NCBI GenBank assembly: GCA_905181615.1
Contig: CAJIYH010000006.1
Span: 351,001 to 415,000, forward strand
DNA from: an uncultured Flavobacteriaceae bacterium
GTDB lineage: Bacteria > Bacteroidota > Bacteroidia > Flavobacteriales > Flavobacteriaceae
Direction: 5' to 3'
DNA length: 64,000 nucleotides
In this document: positions 38,514 to 46,571 of the stretch, in pieces
Position numbering within the stretch: the first letter of the stretch is position 1
Layout: each line of letters starts with the position of its first letter
Notes under the pieces: model-generated
Seen by the model: the letters and a program-made list of their open reading frames with translations, nothing else
Database searches by the model: none
Told to the model about the DNA's origin: nothing
Made by a program: the position numbers and the translations under genes

Positions 38514-40292
38514 GTGAAACAAAAAAGTCTTTTATCTAAGATTAGTTCTCCTGAAAAACTTAGGGAGCTTAGTCAAGCTGCTTTACCCCATGTGGCAGAG
38601 GAGCTTCGCCAGGAAATAATTGATGTTGTAGCTACTAAAGAAGGTCATTTAGGTGCAAGTCTAGGTGTTGTTGAACTAACGATTGCGCTACATTATGTTT
38701 TTGATACCCCTATTGATCAACTAATTTGGGATGTCGGTCATCAGGCCTACGGTCATAAAATTCTGACCGAGAGACGTAATCAGTTTCGAACTAACAGACA
38801 GTGGGGAGGAATGAGTGGTTTTCCGAGTAGAGCAGAAAGTGTTTATGATGCTTTTGGAACTGGTCACGCCTCTACCTCGATTTCGGCAGCTCTAGGTATG
38901 GCGCTAGCAAATCAACAGAAAAAAGACTTCCGAACCCATATTGCTGTCATTGGAGACGCTTCAATAGCTGGCGGAATGGCTCTTGAAGCTCTTAATCATG
39001 CTGGGGTAAGTGATGCAAATTTAATTATTGTACTCAACGATAACGCTATTGGTATAGATCCTAGTGTTGGGGCACTAAAACATTATTTTGAGAAAGTAAA
39101 ACAGCAAGATATTCCTTCCGAAAATATTTTTCAGGCTTTGAATATACCTTATACAGGGCCTATTGATGGTCATGATTTGAAAGGATTAATAAAAGTTTTT
39201 GAAGTAATACAAAACCAAAAAGGTCCTCGACTTATTCATGTAGTGACAAAAAAAGGTAAAGGACTTGAACCAGCAGAACTGGATCAAGTAACTTATCATG
39301 CACCTGGTAAATTTGACAGAAAAACGGGAATTTTAATTCCAAAAACAGAACAGCCAACAACAAAATATCAAGATGTATTTGGAAAGACCTTAGTCACTTT
39401 GGCTGCTCAAAATGATACTATTGTTGGAATTACTCCTGCGATGCCCACGGGGAGTTCTATGAAACTAATGATGGAAGCTTTCCCTGACAGAAGTTTTGAT
39501 GTAGGAATTGCAGAACAACACGCAGTTACACTAGCTGCTGGAATGGCAACAGCTGGCTTGCTCCCTTTTTGTGCCATCTATGCTACCTTTTTACAACGAG
39601 CCTACGACCAAGTAATTCATGACGTTGCACTTCAAAACCTAGGCGTTGTGTTTTGTTTAGACCGAGCAGGTCTAGTTGGTCAAGACGGCCCAACACACCA
39701 TGGGGTTTTTGATATTGCCATGTTAAGAGCAATTCCTAATATGCGCATCTTAGCTCCTAGAAATGAAATCCAACTTCGAAATACGCTATATACCCTTCAA
39801 CTTGGAATTAGCGGTCCCATAGCCATTCGTTATCCGAGAGGCCATGGAAACCTGCCTGAATGGGAATTGCCTTTTGAGAAAATTGATTTTAAAAAAGGAA
39901 CGCAGATTAAGTCTGGAAAACAAACTGCCTTAATTTCTGTAGGAACTACAGCTGATAATGTATCTCAAGCAATGGAACTACTTAAAGAAAAATGTACGCC
40001 TGGACATTATGACCTGGGAAGTATCAAGCCTTTAGACACTGAACTTTTGCATCATGTTTTTAAAAACTACACTTCAATTATAACAGTTGAAGATGGAGCC
40101 TTATTGGGAGGAGCAGGGAGTGCTGTTTTGGAATGGGCAAATGATCACGGGTATTCACAAGCTGTAAAGCGAATCGGAATTCCTGATAGCTTCATCCCTC
40201 ATGGAACTACCTCTCAGCTTCAAAAATTAGTTGGACTTGAACCGGCTGGTATTGCTGAGGTTATTTTAGGAGTATTAAAAACAAATCTTTAA
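38514..40292 (+). CDS. dxs: 1-deoxy-D-xylulose-5-phosphate synthase
   Basis: 592 residues, thiamine diphosphate-dependent. The thiamine-binding motif GDASIAGGMALEALN lies near 146-160, with the N-terminal HQAYGHKILT segment and the DIGIAEQHAV-like GIAEQHAVTLAAGMA near 334. It makes the first MEP-pathway intermediate from pyruvate and glyceraldehyde 3-phosphate, feeding the polyprenyl synthase and lycopene cyclase also in this window. It starts with GTG and overlaps the stop of the convergent Rieske-like gene by four bases. Slightly shorter than the enterobacterial enzyme. Confidence 0.95.
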   Translation: MKQKSLLSKISSPEKLRELSQAALPHVAEELRQEIIDVVATKEGHLGASLGVVELTIALHYVFDTPIDQLIWDVGHQAYGHKILTERRNQFRTNRQWGGMSGFPSRAESVYDAFGTGHASTSISAALGMALANQQKKDFRTHIAVIGDASIAGGMALEALNHAGVSDANLIIVLNDNAIGIDPSVGALKHYFEKVKQQDIPSENIFQALNIPYTGPIDGHDLKGLIKVFEVIQNQKGPRLIHVVTKKGKGLEPAELDQVTYHAPGKFDRKTGILIPKTEQPTTKYQDVFGKTLVTLAAQNDTIVGITPAMPTGSSMKLMMEAFPDRSFDVGIAEQHAVTLAAGMATAGLLPFCAIYATFLQRAYDQVIHDVALQNLGVVFCLDRAGLVGQDGPTHHGVFDIAMLRAIPNMRILAPRNEIQLRNTLYTLQLGISGPIAIRYPRGHGNLPEWELPFEKIDFKKGTQIKSGKQTALISVGTTADNVSQAMELLKEKCTPGHYDLGSIKPLDTELLHHVFKNYTSIITVEDGALLGGAGSAVLEWANDHGYSQAVKRIGIPDSFIPHGTTSQLQKLVGLEPAGIAEVILGVLKTNL

Positions 40293-40747
40293 TTGGATAT
40301 GATAATTGAATTTCCTCTTGTTTCAGCTCTATAAAAAAGCAAAGGATACATTTGACCTGAATTTTCTGGAGGGTTAAACAATTGACCAGTTGCTAAACTG
40401 TATTGATATTCTTCGCAAGAGCATTCAGCTAAAACTCCAATAATTTGAGTTTGAGAGCAGCTGCTTGGTTTGTGGTTTGGACAACTGGCGTCCCATGCAA
40501 AATAATCCGTCCCGTTTAGATTAAAAACCAAGACCCCTTTGTTGCCTAGCTGAGGAATTAAATGTGTTCCTCCTGCAAATCTCAAATCATCATATTCTGG
40601 TAAATTAAGATTAATTTGAAATTGAAAACTATATTCTGCTAAATAGGGATTCCTTAATGTGTCTGCACTTGAACAAGATGAAAAAAGAAAGCCTAAAAAA
40701 ACTGAGCTCCAGAACTTCTTTTTTAAAAATAGGGTTAAATCACTCAA
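40289..40747 (-). CDS. Degenerate Rieske-like lipoprotein
   Basis: About 152 residues from TTG 40747; an ATG at 40831 would add 28 unusual residues and overlap greA on the other strand. From the TTG start the protein has a basic-hydrophobic lipoprotein signal (FLKKKFWSSVFLGFLFSSC). The C-terminal half resembles a Rieske fold: CPNH, then CSCEEYQYSLATG in place of CPCHGSxFxxxTG. The first cluster-binding pair is CxxH rather than CxH, and the second His is replaced by Glu, so a normal 2Fe-2S Rieske cluster is unlikely. Periplasmic or outer membrane. Function unknown. Confidence 0.65.
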   Translation of the reverse strand: MSDLTLFLKKKFWSSVFLGFLFSSCSSADTLRNPYLAEYSFQFQINLNLPEYDDLRFAGGTHLIPQLGNKGVLVFNLNGTDYFAWDASCPNHKPSSCSQTQIIGVLAECSCEEYQYSLATGQLFNPPENSGQMYPLLFYRAETRGNSIIISN

Positions 40748-40752
40748 ATTCT

Positions 40753-40760
40753 TATATTTG
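40753..40760 (+). promoter_or_regulatory. Bacteroidota -7 promoter element of greA
   Basis: TATATTTG, an exact TAnnTTTG match. Transcription would begin near 40764-40767, at the base of the leader hairpin. Confidence 0.5.
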
Positions 40761-40763
40761 TAT

Positions 40764-40792
40764 AAAAGCCCTTCCTTATGGTAGGGTTTTTT
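40764..40792 (+). terminator. Terminator-like hairpin in the greA leader
   Basis: AAAAGCCCTTCC at 40764-40775 pairs with GGTAGGGTTTT at 40780-40790 (one mismatch, one G-T pair) around a TTAT loop and is followed by a T-run. It lies between the greA promoter box and the greA ATG, so it could end most transcripts early and act as an attenuator. It might alternatively be only a leader stem. Confidence 0.5.
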
Positions 40793-40815
40793 ATTAGCAT
40801 TAAAATTAAGTAAAA

Positions 40816-41292
40816 ATGAGTAAAACTTCATACTACACGCAAGAAGGTTTAAATAAATTAAAAGAAGAGCTCAATTATTTGAAAGATATCGAACGCCCAA
40901 AAGCTTCCCAAGCAATAGCCGAGGCAAGAGACAAGGGAGATTTAAGTGAAAATGCTGAATATGATGCTGCCAAAGAAGCTCAAGGCATGTTAGAAATGCG
41001 CATTGCCAGAATGGAAGAAAATTATGCAAACGCTCGTTTAATTGACGAATCTCAATTGGATACTTCTAAGGTTTTGGTTCTTTCCACAGTTGAATTATTT
41101 AACAAGGCAAACGGCATGAAAATGACTTATACCCTAGTTGCTCAGAGTGAAGCCGATTTGAAAACTGGTAAAATATCAGTAAACTCTCCGATTGGACAAG
41201 GTTTACTTGGAAAAGAAGTTGGAGATATGGCAGAAATAAGCGTACCTAATGGAACCATTAAGCTCGAAATCACTAAAATTAGTAGAAGTTAA
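40816..41292 (+). CDS. greA: Transcription elongation factor GreA
   Basis: 158 residues. The N-terminal coiled coil (residues about 1-75) carries the acidic tip region GDLSENAEYDAAKEAQ at about 38-53, and the C-terminal FKBP-like domain has VNSPIGQGLLGKEVGD near 119-134. It rescues backtracked RNA polymerase by stimulating transcript cleavage. It leads a two-gene unit with the HIT gene, which starts one base after its stop. Confidence 0.96.
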   Translation: MSKTSYYTQEGLNKLKEELNYLKDIERPKASQAIAEARDKGDLSENAEYDAAKEAQGMLEMRIARMEENYANARLIDESQLDTSKVLVLSTVELFNKANGMKMTYTLVAQSEADLKTGKISVNSPIGQGLLGKEVGDMAEISVPNGTIKLEITKISRS

Positions 41293-41293
41293 G

Positions 41294-41683
41294 ATGTCTA
41301 GTGTTTTTTCGAAAATTATCGCAGGTGATATTCCTTGTTACAAAATAACAGAAGACGAACATCACATTGCTTTTCTAGATGTAAATCCAAACTCAAAAGG
41401 ACACACCCTTTGTGTTCCTAAAAAAGAAGTTGATAAGATTTTTGATTTAGATGCTCAAGCATATACTGATTTAATGATGTTCTCTAGAAGAGTTGCTTTG
41501 GCACTAAGAAAAGTAATCCCCTGCAAAAGAATTGGCGTTACAGTAATAGGCCTAGAAGTGCCCCACACCCACGTACATTTAATTCCTTTGAACGGAATGG
41601 AAGACGCTACTTTTGGAAATAAGGTAGCACTAGGTGAAGAAGAAATGTCTTATCTTGCTGAACAAATTTCAGCAGCACTTTAA
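41294..41683 (+). CDS. HIT family hydrolase
   Basis: 129 residues. The histidine triad is VPHTHVHLIPL near 97-107, and the N-terminal FSKIIAGDIPCYKI is typical of HinT-like nucleotide phosphoramidases. Start set at ATG 41294, one base after the greA stop; the upstream extension inside greA is not conserved. Cytoplasmic. It converges on the histidine kinase gene with four bases between stops. Confidence 0.93.
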   Translation: MSSVFSKIIAGDIPCYKITEDEHHIAFLDVNPNSKGHTLCVPKKEVDKIFDLDAQAYTDLMMFSRRVALALRKVIPCKRIGVTVIGLEVPHTHVHLIPLNGMEDATFGNKVALGEEEMSYLAEQISAAL

Positions 41684-41687
41684 AGTT

Positions 41688-42851
41688 TTATTTTGACTTC
41701 TTTAAGCGTATTTCAAAAGTAGTTCCTTGTCCTATTTCTGATTTCAATACCTCAACGGATCCTTGATGATAATCAACGATTATTCTTTTGACTAGTGATA
41801 ATCCAAGGCCCCAGCCGCGTTGCTTTGTTGTAAAACCTGGATTAAAAATGCTTTTGATGTTTTTTGGAGTAATCCCCTGCCCGGAATCTGAAATTCTAAT
41901 GACTATGTATTGTGATGATTCAGAAAGATCAAGGTTTAAATCTCCTCTGCCTTTCATGGCATCAATCCCGTTTTTAATTAAATTCTCTAGGGTCCAGCTA
42001 TACAAAGAAAGATTAATGGGTATTTGAATTTCATTTTGAGGGAGCTTCCATGTCCACTGAATTAATTGAGAGCTTCTTTTCTTTAAATACAGTAAAGCTT
42101 CTTCAGTTGCCTGCACAACATCGTGATTATTTAATTCTGGAAGCGAGCCAACTTTAGAAAATCGTTCAGTAATTACTGAAAGTCGATCAATATCTTTTTC
42201 CATTTCATCTAACGATGCTGGGGCAATTTTTTGTTCTTTAAGTAGTGTAATCCATCCCATAAGAGAGCTCAAAGGTGTTCCGATTTGGTGCGCAGTTTCT
42301 TTAGCCATACCGGCCCATAAACGATTTTGCTCAGATGCTTTGGTTGTTTGAAAAAAGAAAAACAGTACTGCGGCAAAAAGTAAAAGAATAAGCAACATGG
42401 CTAGTGGGTAATACTGCAGTTTTTTTAGCAATTTAGAATTTCCATAATACAATGTTTGGTTAACAATATCTTTGTACCGAATTTCGATGGGATCGTTCTC
42501 TGTCTTAAGGTGAGATAATAAATCATAGAGAGCTATAGAGTCAGGATCTTTTGAAGCATTCCAGTCAATGTTTTTGATATCTTTAATGTAATCCGAAGAA
42601 TCTACTTGAATTATGGGAGTTACCCCTATTTTTTGAATTACATCAAAGGCAAGAATACCATAATCGCGACTTAAATCAGAATTTTCAATTAACTCTTGCT
42701 GCGCTGTGGCCCATAATTCCATTTTAGTACGTTCTTCTTCCTTTAAAATTTGAAAAAGAACATTGGTGTTCCATAAAATCAAAGCAACAATAGCAAAGAT
42801 GCATAAGAACATCCATGGCTTAATCTTAGTTTGAGAAAAAAAGCTGTACAT
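41688..42851 (-). CDS. Sensor histidine kinase
   Basis: 387 residues from ATG 42851. Membrane helix near 12-32, a periplasmic sensor segment of about 110 residues, then a second helix near 153-173. The cytoplasmic kinase has the H-box ETAHQIGTPLSSLMGW, N-box NLIKNGIDAMKG, G1 DSGQGI and G2 GWGLGLSLVKRI. The phospho-acceptor is the His in ETAHQIG. No response regulator gene is adjacent, so its partner is elsewhere. Signal unknown. Confidence 0.9.
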   Translation of the reverse strand: MYSFFSQTKIKPWMFLCIFAIVALILWNTNVLFQILKEEERTKMELWATAQQELIENSDLSRDYGILAFDVIQKIGVTPIIQVDSSDYIKDIKNIDWNASKDPDSIALYDLLSHLKTENDPIEIRYKDIVNQTLYYGNSKLLKKLQYYPLAMLLILLLFAAVLFFFFQTTKASEQNRLWAGMAKETAHQIGTPLSSLMGWITLLKEQKIAPASLDEMEKDIDRLSVITERFSKVGSLPELNNHDVVQATEEALLYLKKRSSQLIQWTWKLPQNEIQIPINLSLYSWTLENLIKNGIDAMKGRGDLNLDLSESSQYIVIRISDSGQGITPKNIKSIFNPGFTTKQRGWGLGLSLVKRIIVDYHQGSVEVLKSEIGQGTTFEIRLKKSK

Positions 42852-42926
42852 AATTAAAAATCTACTCGGTGAAGATAGCATAAAAAGGAAAAACAGATTC
42901 AATAGGAATAGCTGTCTAAAATTTTA

Positions 42927-42934
42927 TATTTTTG
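42927..42934 (+). promoter_or_regulatory. Bacteroidota -7 promoter element of the DUF3127 gene
   Basis: TATTTTTG, a TAnnTTTG match, 25 bases before the ATG at 42960. Confidence 0.4.
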
Positions 42935-42959
42935 TTGCTAGTAAAATTTAAAGAACATT

Positions 42960-43334
42960 ATGGAAGTAGCAGGTAAAATAAAATGGCTCGATGAAACAAA
43001 AACTTATGGAGACAAGGGATTCAGAAAACGTGAAGTTGTGGTTACCACTGAAGAACAATATCCTCAGCACATATTAGTTGAGTTTGTTCAAGATAAATGT
43101 GACTTATTGGATTCTTTTAGTGTAGGTCAGCCAGTGAAAATTGGAATAAACCTAAGAGGAAGAGAGTGGGTTAATCCTCAAGGAGAGACAAAATACTTCA
43201 ATTCCTTACAAGGTTGGAGAATTGAAGGTCAGGCTGCTAGCGCGCCTTCCGAAATGCCTCCTATGCCACCTGCAGCATCGTTTCAAGCTAGTGATGAAGA
43301 AGATAAAGCGGTAGAAGACGATCTTCCATTTTAG
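42960..43334 (+). CDS. DUF3127 family protein
   Basis: 124 residues of the DUF3127 family, which is common in Bacteroidota. The N-terminal 90 residues form an OB-like beta-rich domain (EVAGKIKWLDETKTYGDKGF, then KREVVVTTEEQYPQHILVEF), and the tail is a Pro/Met/Ser-rich linker ending in an acidic EDDLPF. The acidic EDDLPF end recalls the C-terminal tip of single-stranded-DNA-binding proteins (DDDIPF), which binds repair and replication partners. That similarity is visible by eye and suggests a nucleic-acid role, but none is established. Confidence 0.88.
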   Translation: MEVAGKIKWLDETKTYGDKGFRKREVVVTTEEQYPQHILVEFVQDKCDLLDSFSVGQPVKIGINLRGREWVNPQGETKYFNSLQGWRIEGQAASAPSEMPPMPPAASFQASDEEDKAVEDDLPF

Positions 43335-43416
43335 TACGCGTTTTTCAGTAAAAACCTTAATAGTTGAGCATAAGGAAGCTAGTTCCAAACTTTTGATAAA
43401 AAAGATTGGCTGACTA

Positions 43417-43447
43417 TTGGCGAAAAAAAAATAATGTAGTACATTTG
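43417..43447 (+). promoter_or_regulatory. Strong Bacteroidota promoter of the rplM-rpsI operon
   Basis: A TTGG -33-like element at 43417-43420 and an exact TACATTTG (TAnnTTTG) at 43440-43447, 19 bases apart, the standard spacing. The leader after it contains CCC...GGG bases (about 43451-43466) that could fold into a small hairpin. Confidence 0.65.
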
Positions 43448-43491
43448 CAGCCCTCTAACGGGGGGAAACGTACACATAAAAAACATATATT

Positions 43492-43947
43492 GTGAATACA
43501 CTAAGTTACAAAACCATCTCTGCTAATAGCAATACTGTTGATAAACAATGGGTTGTGGTAGACGTTGCAGGAATGCCCTTAGGGAGAATGGCATCTGAGG
43601 TTGCCAAAATCATTCGAGGTAAAAACAAACCAAATTACACTCCGCACGTAGACTGTGGCGACAATGTCATCGTTCTTAATTCAGATAAAATTGAATTATC
43701 CGGAGACAAGTGGAAGCAGAAAGTATATATTCGTCACACTGGGTATCCTGGTGGACAGCGTAAATTAACTGCAGAACAATTGTATAACAAGAGTTCTACT
43801 CGTTTAGTTGAAAATGCTGTACGGGGAATGTTGCCTAAAAACAAATTAGGAGCTGTTTTATTCAGAAACCTAAAAGTATTTAGTGGTTCGGAACATACAC
43901 ATGAAGGGTTGAATCCAACTACGATCAAACTAAGTAAATTGAAATAA
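43492..43947 (+). CDS. rplM: Ribosomal protein L13
   Basis: 151 residues with the L13 features WVVVDVAGMPLGRMASEVAK near 20-40 and NYTPHVDCGDNVIVLNSDKI. It starts at GTG 43492 with the flavobacterial opening NTLSYKTISANS. Its TAA overlaps the rpsI ATG by one base, the classic L13-S9 pair. Component of the 50S subunit, assembled early. Confidence 0.97.
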   Translation: MNTLSYKTISANSNTVDKQWVVVDVAGMPLGRMASEVAKIIRGKNKPNYTPHVDCGDNVIVLNSDKIELSGDKWKQKVYIRHTGYPGGQRKLTAEQLYNKSSTRLVENAVRGMLPKNKLGAVLFRNLKVFSGSEHTHEGLNPTTIKLSKLK

Positions 43948-44333
43948 TGGAGGTAATACACACAATTGGACGTCGTAAGACTTCAGTAGCTCGAATTTTC
44001 ATTTCCGAAGGGAAAGGAGCAATGACCGTTAATAAAAAAGATTACGCAGAATATTTTCCTACACCAGCTTTACAATACAAAGTGGTTCAGCCTTTTGCTC
44101 TTACAGGAACAGAAGGGAACTATGATGTAAAAGTTACAGTTGTAGGTGGAGGAAGTAATGGACAAGCAGAAGCAGTTCGTTTAGCTATTTCTCGTGCTTT
44201 ATGTAAAATCAATGAAGAAAACAGAGAAGCTCTTAAGCCAGAAGGTTTATTGACTCGTGATCCTCGTATGGTTGAACGTAAAAAATTCGGTCAGAAGAAA
44301 GCTCGTAAGAAATTCCAGTTCTCTAAACGTTAA
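43947..44333 (+). CDS. rpsI: Ribosomal protein S9
   Basis: 128 residues. The opening IHTIGRRKTSVARIF and the end KKFGQKKARKKFQFSKR (the basic tail that contacts P-site tRNA) are the S9 signatures. Translationally coupled to rplM by the one-base stop/start overlap. Followed by a 155-base leader of rpsB. Confidence 0.97.
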   Translation: MEVIHTIGRRKTSVARIFISEGKGAMTVNKKDYAEYFPTPALQYKVVQPFALTGTEGNYDVKVTVVGGGSNGQAEAVRLAISRALCKINEENREALKPEGLLTRDPRMVERKKFGQKKARKKFQFSKR

Positions 44334-44387
44334 TATTTTTTTGTCCTTTTATAAAAAAGGATTCGTTCATATTTTAATAACCCGTTG

Positions 44388-44430
44388 CCCACTCGTGAGA
44401 ACGAGATTTAGTTTAGCATCTAAATGGTGG
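44388..44430 (+). ncRNA. Structured leader of rpsB (candidate r-protein leader)
   Basis: Three helices are visible: an outer stem CCA at 44389-44391 with TGG at 44425-44427 or 44428-44430; CTCGT-GAGA-ACGAG at 44392-44405, a five-pair stem with a GNRA tetraloop; and ATTTAG at 44406-44411 paired with CTAAAT at 44420-44425. They form a three-way-junction-like leader 58 bases before the rpsB ATG. Autoregulation by S2 is inferred from position only. Confidence 0.45.
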
Positions 44431-44488
44431 AGGCCTTTAAAAAAAAGCCACTTCACTATTGCTAACTACGGAACGTAAACTAACAACA

Positions 44489-45433
44489 ATGGCAAACATC
44501 GACGTAAAAGACCTGTTAAATGCAGGCGTACATTTCGGTCACTTAACTCGAAAATGGAATCCAAACATGGCTCCTTACATATATATGGAGCGTAATGGAA
44601 TTCACATCATCAACCTTTACAAAACTGCAGCTAAAATTGAAGAAGCAGCTGATGCAATGAAAAAGATTGCAGCGTCTGGTCGTAAAATTTTGTTTGTTGC
44701 AACCAAAAAACAGGCAAAAGATATTGTTGCTGAAAAAGCAGGCAGTATCAAAATGCCATACATCACTGAGCGCTGGCCTGGTGGAATGCTAACTAACTTT
44801 GTAACGATTCGTAAAGCTGTTAAAAAAATGGCTGCTATTGATCGTATGAAAAAAGACGGTACATTCGAAACTCTTTCTAAAAAAGAAAAACTTCAAGTTA
44901 GCCGTTTACGTGCTAAACTTGAGAAAAATTTAGGTTCTATCACGGACATGACACGTCTTCCTGGCGCTTTGTTTGTTGTTGACATCAAGCGCGAACACAT
45001 TGCAATTAAAGAAGCTCAGAAGCTGAAAATTCCAATTTTCGCAATGGTAGATACAAATTCAGATCCTAGAGATGTTGATTTTGTAATCCCTTCAAACGAT
45101 GATGCCTCTAAATCAGTAGACAAAATCTTAAGCTTAGTAACTGAATCAGTTGCTGTTGGTCTAAAAGAACGTCAATCTGAAAAGGATGCTGAAAACAAAG
45201 GGGAAGAAGAAGTTGCTGCTCCAGCTTTAGAAACTGCTGAAGTTGAAAAAGCTGCACCAGTGAAAGAAGCTAAACCTGCTAAGAAAGTAGCTCCAGCTAA
45301 AAAAGCTGCCAAAACACAAGAAGCTGAAAAAGTCTTAGAAGCTGCTGCGGTAGTAGAGACAGAACCGGCTAAAGAGGAGGCTGCTCCTGAAGTTGAAACT
45401 AAAGAAGAAGGTGAAGCTCCTAAAGAAGCTTAA
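44489..45433 (+). CDS. rpsB: Ribosomal protein S2 with Ala/Lys/Glu-rich tail
   Basis: 314 residues from ATG 44489 (NIDVKDLLNAGVHFGHLTRKW). Residues 1-235 are a normal S2; IYMERNGIHIINLYKT and the PGALFVVDIKREHIAIKEA segments are conserved. Residues about 240-314 are a low-complexity tail of Ala, Lys, Glu and Pro (repeated KAAP, AKK and EEE blocks), absent from most other phyla. An upstream frame start at 44459 is ignored because it lacks conservation. Paired with tsf, 29 bases downstream. Confidence 0.96.
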   Translation: MANIDVKDLLNAGVHFGHLTRKWNPNMAPYIYMERNGIHIINLYKTAAKIEEAADAMKKIAASGRKILFVATKKQAKDIVAEKAGSIKMPYITERWPGGMLTNFVTIRKAVKKMAAIDRMKKDGTFETLSKKEKLQVSRLRAKLEKNLGSITDMTRLPGALFVVDIKREHIAIKEAQKLKIPIFAMVDTNSDPRDVDFVIPSNDDASKSVDKILSLVTESVAVGLKERQSEKDAENKGEEEVAAPALETAEVEKAAPVKEAKPAKKVAPAKKAAKTQEAEKVLEAAAVVETEPAKEEAAPEVETKEEGEAPKEA

Positions 45434-45462
45434 TCTTAATTGATCTTTAAATAATTATACAG

Positions 45463-46284
45463 ATGAAAATTACTGCATCAGAAGTAAATAAATTACGTCA
45501 AGCCACAGGAGCTGGTATGATGGATTGTAAAAACGCGCTTGTAGAAGCGGAAGGAGATTTTGACTTAGCTGTTGAAAATCTTAGAAAAAAAGGACAAAAA
45601 GTTGCTGCAAAACGTGCAGATCGTGATTCATCGGAAGGTGCAGTTTTGGCAAGAGTAAATGCTGAAAATACAGCTGCTGTTCTTGTTTCTGTAAACTGCG
45701 AAACTGATTTTGTTGCTAAAAACGACTCTTATCTTGCACTTGCAAATTCAATTTTAGATGTTGCACTTAATCAAACTTCACTAGAAGGTCTTCTAGCTGC
45801 TGATTTGGGTGGTATGACTGTAGCGGAAAAACTAATTGAGCAAACTGGAGTTATTGGAGAGAAAATCGAAATCGGTGGTTTTGAAAGAATTGAAGACGCT
45901 TTTGTTGGTCATTACATTCATGCTGGAAATAGAATAGCAACAATCGTTGGTCTTTCTGCTCCTATTGATGGTGCTGCTGAAGTAGCCAAAAATGTTGCTA
46001 TGCAAGCTGCAGCAATGAACCCTCTTGCTTTGAATGAAGATGGGGTTGATGCTTCGGTTATTGAAAAAGAAATTGAGATTGCAAAAGATCAATTACGTTT
46101 AGAAGGAAAGCCAGAAGCTATGTTAGACAACATCGCTAAAGGAAAAATTAAGCGTTTCTTTAAAGACAATACTCTAGTAAACCAAGATTACATCAGAGAC
46201 AATAAACAAAGTGTAGCACAATATGTAAAATCTGTAGATACAGAGCTTACAGTTACTAATTTTAGACGTTTAGCGCTAGGTTAA
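45463..46284 (+). CDS. tsf: Elongation factor Ts
   Basis: 273 residues. N-terminal UBA-like part with TGAGMMDCKNALVEAEGD near 16-33 and the core segment CETDFVAKNDSY near 84-95. It exchanges GDP for GTP on EF-Tu. Shares the rpsB transcript. A strong terminator follows 21 bases after the stop. Confidence 0.97.
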   Translation: MKITASEVNKLRQATGAGMMDCKNALVEAEGDFDLAVENLRKKGQKVAAKRADRDSSEGAVLARVNAENTAAVLVSVNCETDFVAKNDSYLALANSILDVALNQTSLEGLLAADLGGMTVAEKLIEQTGVIGEKIEIGGFERIEDAFVGHYIHAGNRIATIVGLSAPIDGAAEVAKNVAMQAAAMNPLALNEDGVDASVIEKEIEIAKDQLRLEGKPEAMLDNIAKGKIKRFFKDNTLVNQDYIRDNKQSVAQYVKSVDTELTVTNFRRLALG

Positions 46285-46305
46285 GCTGAAATTCACACTG
46301 GTATT

Positions 46306-46333
46306 AAATCGCTCTTAGGAGCGATTTTTTTTT
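46306..46333 (+). terminator. Rho-independent terminator of the rpsB-tsf operon
   Basis: AAATCGCTC (46306-46314), TTAG loop, GAGCGATTT (46319-46327), then a run of T. Perfect nine-pair stem. Confidence 0.88.
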
Positions 46334-46363
46334 GACTAAATTTATGAAAGCTAATTCGAGGGG

Positions 46364-46395
46364 ATAGCTTTTTATATTCTGATTGAAAAAGCTAT
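46364..46395. repeat. Perfect 10+10 inverted repeat between tsf and polA
   Basis: ATAGCTTTTT at 46364-46373 and AAAAAGCTAT at 46386-46395, with a 12-base spacer. It is not followed by a T-run, so it is not an obvious terminator; it lies 177 bases before polA and may be an operator or simple hairpin. The rest of this gap shows nothing recognisable. Confidence 0.4.
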
Positions 46396-46571
46396 ATAAA
46401 TGTTCTAAATTTTATTTGAAGAATAAAAAATGAGCACCGTATAACTAAACAATCAAATGAATGCCCTAAAACAAATCAAACTTGCCTGATACTTAAAAAC
46501 AGTTTTGAATTTGATTCATAGCTTTGAAAAACCATATCATTTTGTATCTTCTTGCCATAAAAAAATAAAGA

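Noticed and set aside
44257-44478. Open frame across the rpsI end and the rpsB leader
   Set aside because: It overlaps rpsI in another frame and the region is better explained as a structured leader.
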